From contig JAESTB010000371.1 of the NCBI GenBank assembly GCA_016763815.1, positions 1 to 8,222 of the forward strand: DNA of 8,222 nucleotides, read 5' to 3'. Source of the DNA: Arenicella sp. Lineage in GTDB: Bacteria; Pseudomonadota; Gammaproteobacteria; Arenicellales; Arenicellaceae. Shown one piece after another: positions 1-6,241 of this stretch; position 1 is the first letter of the stretch; every line of letters begins with the position of its first letter. The position numbers and the translations under genes were made by a program. Below the pieces are notes generated by a model. It was given only the letters and a program-made list of their open reading frames with translations. It ran no database searches and had not been told where the DNA came from.

Positions 1-935
1 ATCAGTGCATCATTAGCATCGGTAGCCGATAGAGCATTGGGCGCGAGCTGCGCCAGTGATACGTAATAGAGCTGCATCAGCACATCATCTAACGCGACCG
101 AAAAATCCACCGCCGAATCGGCCATTTCAGCGATTACTGACAAGATTTGATCAACATCGTGATCAGCTAACGCCCGCAAAATAGCCTCGGTTTGAGCCGA
201 TTTAATAGTGCCGAGCATGCTTTCGATATCGGCTAAATTGACACGGCCACCCCCTTGAGCAATGGCTTGATCCAGCAGGCTTAAACCGTCTCGCATACTG
301 CCATCTGCCGCTTTTGCAATAGCATGTAAGGCCGCTTGATCGAAGCCTATATTTTCGCTGCCAAGAATTTTAACTAACTGATTCTCTACTTGGTCAGGCC
401 GCATAGCACGCAAATTAAACTGCAAACAACGAGATAAAATTGTTACCGGCAACTTCTGCGGATCAGTCGTAGCAAACAAAAACTTAACGTGCTCAGGTGG
501 CTCCTCTAATGTTTTTAACATTGCATTAAAGCTGTGAGTCGACAGCATGTGTACTTCGTCGATCAGAAATACTTTAAACTTGCCGGTACTAGGCGCGTAA
601 TGAATGTTTTCAAGCAACTCGCGAGTGTCATCTACTTTAGTGCGCGACGCAGCATCAACTTCAATTAGGTCTACATATCGACCTTCGTCAATCGAAATAC
701 AGGTCCCACACTCTTGGCAGGGCTCCGCACTTGTGCCCATTTCACAATTAAGTGACTTGGCGAAGATTCTGGCCAAGGTTGTTTTGCCTACGCCTCGAGT
801 GCCGGTAAACAAAAATGCATGATGAACTCGACCACTGTCTAATGCGTTAGAAAGTGCTTGCACCACGTGGCTCTGCCCGACAACTTCAGAAAAAGCTTTG
901 GGTCGCCATTTTCGTGCTAACGCGAGATATGCCAT
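1..935 (-). CDS. dnaX: DNA polymerase III subunit tau/gamma, N-terminal part (cut by window edge)
   Basis: This is the ATPase subunit of the clamp loader, which places the beta sliding clamp on primed DNA and ties the replicase together. I translated 311 codons from the ATG at 933-935 with no stop. The protein begins MAYLALARKWRP, typical of DnaX. Walker A is GTRGVGKT (residues 45-52). Four zinc-binding cysteines sit at 64, 73, 76 and 79, the spacing of the E. coli protein. Walker B is DEVH (near residue 126), and an ATTDPQKLP stretch leads to the SRC arginine-finger motif. The visible part covers AAA+ domains I and II and the start of the clamp-loader collar; the tau-specific region and any programmed frameshift site lie outside the window. 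No strong ribosome binding site is visible before the ATG. ffs lies upstream on the same strand, so some read-through from its promoter is possible. The assignment is secure; only the 3' end is missing. Confidence 0.97.
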   Translation of the reverse strand, partial: MAYLALARKWRPKAFSEVVGQSHVVQALSNALDSGRVHHAFLFTGTRGVGKTTLARIFAKSLNCEMGTSAEPCQECGTCISIDEGRYVDLIEVDAASRTKVDDTRELLENIHYAPSTGKFKVFLIDEVHMLSTHSFNAMLKTLEEPPEHVKFLFATTDPQKLPVTILSRCLQFNLRAMRPDQVENQLVKILGSENIGFDQAALHAIAKAADGSMRDGLSLLDQAIAQGGGRVNLADIESMLGTIKSAQTEAILRALADHDVDQILSVIAEMADSAVDFSVALDDVLMQLYYVSLAQLAPNALSATDANDAL

Positions 936-1019
936 AGAGATTCAATACCAGACTAAATTCGAAAGAGGTGCGCAATTTCAGTAAGAGTAGCTACACCGTA
1001 TTTTAGCGCCATTTAGATA

Positions 1020-1263
1020 CTGGCCTCTTGATAAAGAACCGAGCTATTTGGCAAGCGCAAAGAGCACAACGAAGAATACGTGCCTCTAGCCCTTTTTGAA
1101 AGCCTTGCTTCCAAAATTTAAAGAGCCAACCTCGAACCACGTAAAAAACTCTACTGGTTAAAACTAAGAAGCCAGCCTTGAGCCTTTTTGCAGCACCTTC
1201 GCAAAAAATTAAAGAGCCAGCCTTGAGCTCTTTTAATAAGCTCCGCTTGTTAAAACTAAAAAG
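1020..1263 (-). repeat. Degenerate tandem array of 45-47 bp units downstream of ffs
   Basis: Read in the direction of ffs, four imperfect units follow the RNA without gaps: 1263-1217, 1216-1172, 1171-1126 and 1125-1080. Each starts with a CTCTTTAATTTT-like stretch and ends with a CTCAAGGCTGG-like stretch. The clearest identity is the plus-strand string GCCAGCCTTGAGC at 1171-1183 and 1216-1228, with a diverged copy at 1125-1137. A fifth, more decayed unit (1064-1020) appears after a 15-base gap. Several units can fold: AAAGAGC pairs with GCTCTTT across 1211-1233, and TTTTGGAAGC pairs with GCTTTCAAAA (one G-T pair) across about 1094-1116. Unit lengths are not a multiple of three and I see no reading frame, so it is not coding. 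It lacks the identical repeats and unique spacers of CRISPR. Function is unknown; one reading is a duplicated terminator-like segment. The rest of the dnaX leader (936-1019) holds nothing I can name. Confidence 0.7.
1203..1234 (-). terminator. Possible rho-independent terminator for ffs inside the repeat array
   Basis: On the minus strand a perfect 7-bp stem (AAAGAGC with GCTCTTT, 9-base loop) is followed by AATTTTTT, and lies about 30 bases past the end of ffs. The stem has only three G-C pairs, so it would be weak. The closing stem of ffs is itself followed at once by TTTTT (1258-1262), which may be the main 3' end, leaving this hairpin as backup. Confidence 0.35.
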
Positions 1264-1368
1264 TGGTGGCTAACCTGATCACAGCACCCGAATCAGTCGT
1301 TACGGCTGCTCCCTTCCAGGCCTGACCGAGTTCACAACTTATCGCCACTGTGGAGACTAACCACCACC
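1263..1368 (-). ncRNA. ffs: 4.5S RNA of the signal recognition particle (small bacterial type)
   Basis: This RNA binds Ffh and drives co-translational targeting of membrane proteins to SecYEG through FtsY. The diagnostic core lies on the minus strand of 1304-1327: GGTCAGGCCTGG followed by AAGGGAGCAGCC. It matches the E. coli core except at three bases. Two of these form a compensatory U-A to C-G change in the apical stem, and the third turns the pair closing the GGAA tetraloop (1314-1317) into U-G. The ends pair as GTGGTGGTTAG with CTAACCACCAC-like sequence (1357-1367 with 1263-1273), giving the expected long hairpin of about 106 nt. No Alu domain is present, as is usual for proteobacteria. 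A T-run at 1258-1262 follows the 3' end. An adjacent dnaX downstream is also known from other bacteria, for example Bacillus subtilis scr-dnaX. The exact ends are inferred to within a few bases. Confidence 0.95.
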
Positions 1369-1376
1369 GAGCGGGG

Positions 1377-1405
1377 ATTATAGCGAAGCCTGATGGCTAC
1401 GCCTA
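1377..1405 (-). promoter_or_regulatory. Promoter of ffs with GC-rich discriminator
   Basis: On the minus strand a perfect TATAAT (1382-1377) lies 8 bases before the predicted 5' end of the RNA. Between them is CCCCGCTCG, a GC-rich discriminator like those of stable-RNA promoters under stringent control. No good -35 box is seen at 17-bp spacing (the hexamer there is TAGGCG), but an A/T-rich stretch further upstream could act as an UP element. The -10 box is seen; stringent control is inferred from known stable-RNA promoters. Confidence 0.7.
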
Positions 1406-1426
1406 CACACTAGTTCGATTTTCGTT

Positions 1427-1446
1427 AAAAAAAGGCACTTTTTTTT
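1427..1446. repeat. A/T-rich inverted repeat between divergent promoters
   Basis: The sequence is seven A, then GGCAC, then eight T. It can form an 8-bp stem with a 3-base loop on either strand. It lies between the ffs and xseA promoters and slightly overlaps the proposed xseA -35 box. It might be a weak bidirectional terminator, an UP-element-like A-tract or simply a bent spacer. No function is assigned. Confidence 0.5.
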
Positions 1447-1472
1447 ACCCGCTTTCCATTTTGGTTTATTAT
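1444..1472 (+). promoter_or_regulatory. Likely sigma-70 promoter of xseA
   Basis: TTTACC (1444-1449) and TATTAT (1467-1472) are separated by exactly 17 bp, matching the consensus at 4 of 6 and 5 of 6 positions. Transcription would start near 1479 and give a leader of about 65 bases before the xseA ATG. A weak purine-rich ribosome binding site, AAGAG, lies at 1536-1540. This promoter would also serve the overlapping M23-like gene. It is predicted from sequence only. Confidence 0.5.
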
Positions 1473-1543
1473 CTAGCCATTGAGTGCTGCGCTTTCCACC
1501 TTTAACTTCCTGCTAACCACCTAACCAAACCAATTAAGAGTCA

Positions 1544-2875
1544 ATGAGTCGAAACAACAACGTCTATCAAGTTAGCCAACTCACAGACGAAATGCGTCGT
1601 CTGATGGAAGTTAGTTACCCTGAGGTCTGGATTGAGGGCGAACTGTCGTCACTTAGCACACCTGCTTCAGGACATCTGTACTTTAGCCTTAAAGATGAGC
1701 GCGCGCAGTTACGCTGTGCGATGTTCAAGGGGCGTGCGAGCATTAATAGCTATCGGCCTAAGGCCGGAGATTTGGTCAGAGTAAGAGCAAAAATCTCAGT
1801 CTACAGTGCCCGTGGTGATTTGCAGTGTATCGTTCAGCATATCGAAGAAGCCGGCGTAGGTATTTTGCAACGACGTTTTGAAGAACTTAAGGCATCGCTA
1901 AATCAGCAAGGCTTATTTGATCAAGGCCACAAACAAGCCTTACCTACGTTTCCCAAACACATAGGCATCGTAACATCGCCCTCGGGTGCCGCCGTACGCG
2001 ACATCGTTAGCACGCTAAAACGTCGTTGCCCCGGAGTACCGATAACAATTTATCCGGCGATTGTGCAAGGGGATACCGGTGCAAAATCGATTATTAATGC
2101 CATCCGCGACGCGGTTACTCACCAGCAATGTGATGTGCTACTGGTAAGTCGGGGCGGCGGGTCAATAGAAGACCTATGGTGCTTCAATGATGAGGGGGTC
2201 GCTCGAGAGATTTACGCCTGCCCTATTCCAATTATAAGTGGTGTCGGTCATGAGGTTGATGTCACCATTTCGGATTTAGTCGCTGATCTTAGGGCACCTA
2301 CGCCAACCGCTGCCGCTGAGTTGGTTAGCCCCAATACAGAGCAATTGCTAAATCAATTGGAAAGTATAAAGTTTCGTTTACCTCGAAGCTTTGAGAGGTT
2401 TGTTCAACGACGTGCGCAGCAAGTCGACTTTACTGGCCGCCAGTTAGTGCACCCGAGACAACAACTAAAACGTAATAGCGATAAACTTGATCAGATAGCA
2501 TCACGTTTAACTATGAACATAAGCTCATCGGTCTCTAAACCAAAAATCGCCGTCGATAATTTGGTTAAGCGGCTTCGATTTCAAAACCCCCGTCGACTTG
2601 TTGATAATAAGAAGTTATCTATGTCTATAGTCGCTCAGCGATTACAACGAGCAACTTACAGCAAGCTAAGTTTAGTGCAAGAAGCAACTCGAAATTTGGG
2701 TGGACAGTTGCATTTAGTCAGCCCACTAGCAACCCTTGATCGAGGCTTTGCAATTGCACGTGATCAGCAAAAAGAGATTGTACGCAGCACAAACCAGCTG
2801 TCGGCTGACGACAAGATAAGTATTCAGCTCAGTGACGGTCACATTGACTGCGATGTTCTCGAGGTTAGAAAATGA
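1544..2875 (+). CDS. xseA: Exodeoxyribonuclease VII large subunit
   Basis: XseA is the catalytic subunit of exonuclease VII, which with several XseB subunits degrades single-stranded DNA from both ends into acid-soluble oligonucleotides, in repair and recombination. At 443 residues it is close to the family norm (about 450). In order: an N-terminal OB fold for DNA binding (about residues 7-100, with the typical VWIEGELSSLSTPASGHLYFS-like start), a catalytic core with GIVTSPSGAAVRDI (141-154), SRGGGSIEDLW (202-212) and SGVGHEVDVTISDLVADLRAPTP-like residues (232-254), then a long helical coiled-coil region (about 265-385), and the conserved C-terminal L-DRGFAI motif (398-404). All family motifs look intact. 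The ATG sits after a weak AAGAG ribosome binding site. xseB is not in the window. The 3' end overlaps the next gene by 4 bp (ATGA), which suggests translational coupling. Confidence 0.97.
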   Translation: MSRNNNVYQVSQLTDEMRRLMEVSYPEVWIEGELSSLSTPASGHLYFSLKDERAQLRCAMFKGRASINSYRPKAGDLVRVRAKISVYSARGDLQCIVQHIEEAGVGILQRRFEELKASLNQQGLFDQGHKQALPTFPKHIGIVTSPSGAAVRDIVSTLKRRCPGVPITIYPAIVQGDTGAKSIINAIRDAVTHQQCDVLLVSRGGGSIEDLWCFNDEGVAREIYACPIPIISGVGHEVDVTISDLVADLRAPTPTAAAELVSPNTEQLLNQLESIKFRLPRSFERFVQRRAQQVDFTGRQLVHPRQQLKRNSDKLDQIASRLTMNISSSVSKPKIAVDNLVKRLRFQNPRRLVDNKKLSMSIVAQRLQRATYSKLSLVQEATRNLGGQLHLVSPLATLDRGFAIARDQQKEIVRSTNQLSADDKISIQLSDGHIDCDVLEVRK

Positions 2876-3711
2876 GGCCTCGCTTAGCAAGATCGCTCAT
2901 CGCTTTGATCGTAGGCGTGAACCTCTCGTTAAACAGTTTTGCGAATGATATGTTTAGCTATCCCGGCGGCCTCGCCCAGTTTACTCTCACTAAGAACTCG
3001 CCTGACATTCCCGAGGTAAAATTCGGAACTAACGAGCCGGTTGTGATCGAGTATGCAGATTATTGGAGAATACTAGTCGGGCTGAGCCTCGAAACATTGC
3101 CCGGCGAGTATGTGGTGTATATCAAATCCGGCGTCGATGGTTCCACAGTTCAATATCAAAAAATTGTCGTCAAACAGAATAATTACCCGTTCCGTGAATA
3201 CTCCGAGCGAAATGGCATCATCGATCGGCATGTAGTATTCGAAGCGGCCGACTCGTTTAGCGATATCGATTTTAGCAATACTCAGCAACCGACCCTACCT
3301 CTGCAGTGGCCGTTAGACGGTAAGTGGTCAAATAACTTTGGGCATAAGCTATACGATACCAAGCTAGGTGCGCTATACACGCCAAATGCAGTTGTCATTA
3401 GCGCGACAGAACTCAGTACCGTTGTCTCTCCTCAAACCGCTCTTGTCTCGAAAATAGAGACGTCGGCATCTGGTATTTCTACTGTCTACCTCGATCATGG
3501 GCGAGGTCTGTACAGCATTTTATCAGGGCTGAGCGATATAACCGTAAAAGTCGGTAGTGGTATTGTCTCCGGAACGGCCATTGGCAAACTTATAGCAACA
3601 GACGAGGGAGCTTTGGATCAATCTGTATCTGCCGGTAAAACCTTGGTATGGCAAACCGTAATGAATAATGCCTACATAGACCCGCAAGTGCTAACACAAC
3701 TAGAACCCTGA
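2872..3711 (+). CDS. Secreted LytM/M23-like protein lacking zinc ligands (probable pseudoenzyme)
   Basis: The 279-residue protein has a signal peptide (basic MRPRLAR, hydrophobic core about 8-20, likely cleavage after SFA at 22-24). It has an N-terminal beta domain (about 30-100) resembling the one that precedes some M23 peptidases, and a C-terminal LytM-like fold (about 143-275). The fold is recognisable from WPLDGKWSNNFG (146-157), LDHGRGLYS (207-215), and V-x-x-G-x-x-x-x-G-x-x-IG (225-238). The catalytic positions are gone: the HxxxD zinc motif aligns with PNAVV (171-175), the His of the Y-x-HLS motif is Gly219, and the final HLH is TLV (257-259). It therefore should not cut peptidoglycan. 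Dead LytM proteins such as NlpD and EnvC activate amidases in the periplasm, and a similar regulatory or binding role is possible but not shown. The start overlaps the xseA stop and has a good ribosome binding site (GAGG, 2861-2864, 7-base spacing). The fold call rests on reading motifs, not on a profile search. Confidence 0.8.
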   Translation: MRPRLARSLIALIVGVNLSLNSFANDMFSYPGGLAQFTLTKNSPDIPEVKFGTNEPVVIEYADYWRILVGLSLETLPGEYVVYIKSGVDGSTVQYQKIVVKQNNYPFREYSERNGIIDRHVVFEAADSFSDIDFSNTQQPTLPLQWPLDGKWSNNFGHKLYDTKLGALYTPNAVVISATELSTVVSPQTALVSKIETSASGISTVYLDHGRGLYSILSGLSDITVKVGSGIVSGTAIGKLIATDEGALDQSVSAGKTLVWQTVMNNAYIDPQVLTQLEP

Positions 3712-3767
3712 GCATGCCGAGACCGAGTACTCGCTACGGACGATTAGCTTAAACGTGATAAAATATT

Positions 3768-4646
3768 ATGTCGAAATTTCAAATTAGCCGTCATGGATTC
3801 GCGTTTGTCGGCCTTGCCACGGCGCTAATTACACTGATCGCCAACGTTAACGTCTTGGCGCAACCGTATGAACGATCAGCTGAGCTTGATAGCAGTATAA
3901 GCTTTCACTTTGCGGCGTTAGCTCAGCACAAAATTCACTACGCTTCTTCTGGTAATGTTGAGAAACCCGGTGTGCTGTTTATCCACGGCACGCCCGGCGG
4001 CTGGGGCGCATTTGAAAACTACCTCGAAAGTACACAGTTGCAACGCGACTTTTTCATAGTTTCAGTCGACCGCTTAGGCTGGGGTGAATCACCATTAGCT
4101 TCCAAGTTAATCGATGGCGATTTTGATCTACAAGCTCGTGCAATTAAAGCTGTAATGGACCAATACCCAACAAAAAAGTGGACCCTCGTCGGTCATTCGC
4201 TGGGCGCTTCGATAGCCCCAAAAGTCGCTTTATACGCTCCAGACTCAGTTGACTCGCTGTTGTTATTGGCAGGCTCTCTAGACCCTAAATTAGGTAAGCC
4301 TCGTTGGTACAACTGGGCGGCTAGCACTTGGGCAATATCGAGTCTAATTGGTAACGCGATGAAGTACTCGAATAGAGAAATTATGGGCTTACGCAAACAA
4401 TTGAAATTAATGGACGCCGAATTAAGGCTGGCGACGCTAAACGCCGACCTACTGATCATACAAGGAGGCAATGACAAACTCGTCTCACCCAAAAACCCAA
4501 ACTATGCAGCGACAAAATGGCAGTCAACGTTTAACACTATTGAAGTGATGCAGCTTAGCGATGAAGGCCATTTTCTGCCATGGCGGCAAGCCCCACTTGT
4601 TGTGCAATCACTATACAAACTTAGGGCTGCTCAAGAGCAGCCCTAA
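3768..4646 (+). CDS. Exported alpha/beta-fold hydrolase
   Basis: This 292-residue serine hydrolase has a complete catalytic set: HGTPGG (73-78) for the oxyanion hole, the nucleophile elbow GHSLG with Ser144, a likely acid Asp236 in QGGNDKLV, and His268 in EGHFLPW. The DRLGWGES segment (101-108) is typical of the family. A hydrophobic N-terminal stretch (about 11-30) ending in VLA-Q looks like a signal peptide cleaved after residue 31, so the enzyme probably acts in the periplasm or outside the cell. A residual membrane anchor is the alternative. The substrate (ester, lactone, lipid or other) cannot be told from sequence. The gene follows the M23-like gene after a 56-bp gap containing a 10-bp palindrome (CGAGTACTCG, 3724-3733). 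No Shine-Dalgarno sequence precedes the ATG; a TAAAAT at 3759-3764 could be a -10 box giving a nearly leaderless transcript, but no -35 supports it. Its last codons and stop lie inside a terminator-like hairpin. Confidence 0.88.
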   Translation: MSKFQISRHGFAFVGLATALITLIANVNVLAQPYERSAELDSSISFHFAALAQHKIHYASSGNVEKPGVLFIHGTPGGWGAFENYLESTQLQRDFFIVSVDRLGWGESPLASKLIDGDFDLQARAIKAVMDQYPTKKWTLVGHSLGASIAPKVALYAPDSVDSLLLLAGSLDPKLGKPRWYNWAASTWAISSLIGNAMKYSNREIMGLRKQLKLMDAELRLATLNADLLIIQGGNDKLVSPKNPNYAATKWQSTFNTIEVMQLSDEGHFLPWRQAPLVVQSLYKLRAAQEQP

Positions 4647-4647
4647 G
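4620..4647. terminator. Hairpin between convergent hydrolase and der genes
   Basis: CTTAGGGCTGCTC and GAGCAGCCCTAAG are perfect inverted repeats separated by two bases, giving a stem of at least 12 bp that is rich in G-C. Past it, the minus strand reads TTTGTATAG, a short imperfect U-tract, while the plus strand reads ATAAAAAC. It therefore fits best as the terminator of der, whose stop is 36 bp away, and may also stop the hydrolase transcript. The hydrolase TAA (4644-4646) lies within the right arm. Confidence 0.75.
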
Positions 4648-4683
4648 ATAAAAACAGGTAAAAATACGATTCAATATATGACG

Positions 4684-6144
4684 CTATTGATTGTTATTAT
4701 CTTTGGCTTTACGCCTACCGCCACCTCGGTATTTAACCTTATCTTTACTCTTGCGCGAGGTTTTATCCGGCTCGTAAGGATTCTCAGATATCTTGAAGGT
4801 TAAGCGCACCTTTGTACCGACCATATCGTAAGCTCTCTCAAAGGTGTTTGAGATATAACGTTCATAAGTCTTTGGTAACTTGTCCAACTGATTGCCGTGA
4901 ATAATCACGTGCGGCGGATTCATACCACCCTGGTGACCAAACTTAAGCTTAATTCGATAATTACCGACCATTGGCGGGTTACGTTTTTCTTCAGCGTCAG
5001 CCAGAATTCTATTGATCTGACCGGTGCTCATGTCAGTCATGGCACTCTCATACAACTTATCGACAAGTGGCATGATGGTATGGACGCCTTTGCCGTACTT
5101 AGCTGAAATAAATTCGATCGGAATATTTCCCATATGACTGAATTTACGATCTATTTGCGCACGAACCTGTTCTTTATCGTACTTACTCATACCATCCCAC
5201 TTATTAACCAGAATCATCAGTGAGCGCCCACTGCTAAACACTAGGTTAATCAATCGATTATCTTGATCTACAATGCCGTCCTGTGCGTCAATGACAACGG
5301 CAACAACCTGCGCAAGTTCAACCGCTCGCAAGGTCTTCATGACTGAAAACCGCTCGACCCGATCATCAATACGCGATTTTTTGCGCATACCGGCGGTATC
5401 GATCAAGACATACTCTTTATCGCCGACCTTAAACGGTACATGAATGCTATCTCTGGTGGTGCCGGGCATGTCAAAAACTACCACTCGTTCTTCACCAACC
5501 AAAGTATTGACCAAGGTTGATTTACCCACGTTTGGTCTCCCAACGATGGCTAATTTAGCAACACCTGCCGGTATATCATACTCACTATTCTCAGCGTCAC
5601 GCTTACCTTCAGTCTCAGTAAGAATCTGGTTCATCAACAGGTTGACGCCGTCACCATTCTTACCAGAAATAATGTGCGGCTCACTCAAACCAAGCTGATA
5701 AAAGTCAGCGGCAATCATGCCCTTGTTTAAGCCTTCAGCTTTATTAACACTTAGGTAAACAGTAATGCCAGTATTGCGCCGCAATTGTTCAGCGATCTCG
5801 AAGTCTACTGCTGTCGCACCATCACGACCATCAACGAGAAATATCACTGCGTCGCTGTCTTGCAACGCCTGATTAACTTGATCTCTCATCAAATTGTGAA
5901 TTTCATCATTGTCTGATTCGATTCCACCGGTGTCGACCACCCAATAAGGTGTGCCTCCGATTCGCCCGACACCAACCATACGGTCACGTGTCACGCCGGG
6001 CCTATCATCTACGATGGCATCTCGGCTACGAGTCAGTCGATTATAAAGCGTTGATTTCCCGACGTTAGGCCGCCCGACAATGGAGATAATGGGCTTAGGT
6101 TTTTCAACCGTGGGAGTGGTTTCGATAATGTCGTGTTGTTCCAC
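4684..6144 (-). CDS. der: Ribosome assembly GTPase Der (EngA)
   Basis: Der is an essential GTPase with two tandem G domains that binds the 50S subunit during its maturation. The 486 residues match the family (E. coli 490). G domain 1 has GRPNVGKS (24-31), DTGG (71-74) and NKAE (134-137), where many homologues have NKxD. G domain 2 has GRPNVGKS (202-209), DTAG (249-252), NKWD (314-317) and SAK (347-349). A KH-like domain follows (about 370-455), with KFGHQGGMNPPHVIIHGNQ-like sequence, then a basic tail (461-482, rich in Lys and Arg) typical of proteobacterial Der. The start is GTG at 6142-6144, the only usual start codon between the P-loop and the upstream in-frame stop at 6199-6201. An AGGT motif lies 9 bases before it. 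The gene is last in the yfgM-bamB-der cluster, 97 bp after bamB, and ends before a strong hairpin. Confidence 0.97.
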   Translation of the reverse strand: MEQHDIIETTPTVEKPKPIISIVGRPNVGKSTLYNRLTRSRDAIVDDRPGVTRDRMVGVGRIGGTPYWVVDTGGIESDNDEIHNLMRDQVNQALQDSDAVIFLVDGRDGATAVDFEIAEQLRRNTGITVYLSVNKAEGLNKGMIAADFYQLGLSEPHIISGKNGDGVNLLMNQILTETEGKRDAENSEYDIPAGVAKLAIVGRPNVGKSTLVNTLVGEERVVVFDMPGTTRDSIHVPFKVGDKEYVLIDTAGMRKKSRIDDRVERFSVMKTLRAVELAQVVAVVIDAQDGIVDQDNRLINLVFSSGRSLMILVNKWDGMSKYDKEQVRAQIDRKFSHMGNIPIEFISAKYGKGVHTIMPLVDKLYESAMTDMSTGQINRILADAEEKRNPPMVGNYRIKLKFGHQGGMNPPHVIIHGNQLDKLPKTYERYISNTFERAYDMVGTKVRLTFKISENPYEPDKTSRKSKDKVKYRGGGRRKAKDNNNQ

Positions 6145-6166
6145 GGTTGTGTTACCTAGTGAAGAA

Positions 6167-6172
6167 ATTATA
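6167..6172 (-). promoter_or_regulatory. Candidate -10 box upstream of der
   Basis: A perfect TATAAT occurs on the minus strand 22 bases before the der GTG, in the 97-bp gap after bamB. The nearest -35-like hexamer (ATGACA) is only about 13 bp upstream, which is too close for a standard sigma-70 promoter. An internal der promoter would make sense for an essential gene downstream of a damaged bamB, but the support is weak. Confidence 0.3.
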
Positions 6173-6241
6173 AATTTGAAATCAATGTCATAGGCGCTCT
6201 AAAAGACTAAAACATCAGCCTGCGCGTGCGCCAACATACGA

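Noticed and set aside
604..822. Open frame on the plus strand opposite dnaX
   Set aside because: It lies wholly opposite conserved DnaX sequence encoding the zinc module and Walker A, has no family features, and is a shadow of that gene.
1020..1263. CRISPR array
   Set aside because: Units follow each other without spacers, differ in sequence and length, and no cas gene is near.
3724..3733. Operator-like palindrome CGAGTACTCG before the hydrolase
   Set aside because: A single 10-bp palindrome is expected by chance often enough, and no promoter pair or second copy supports a binding site.
4193..4492. Open frame antisense to the hydrolase
   Set aside because: It shares its span with the conserved hydrolase core and has no ribosome binding site or recognisable motif.
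5731..5743. Loss of function in Der from NKAE in place of NKxD
   Set aside because: Glu or other residues at this place in the first G domain occur in some Der proteins as far as I recall, and all other G motifs are intact.
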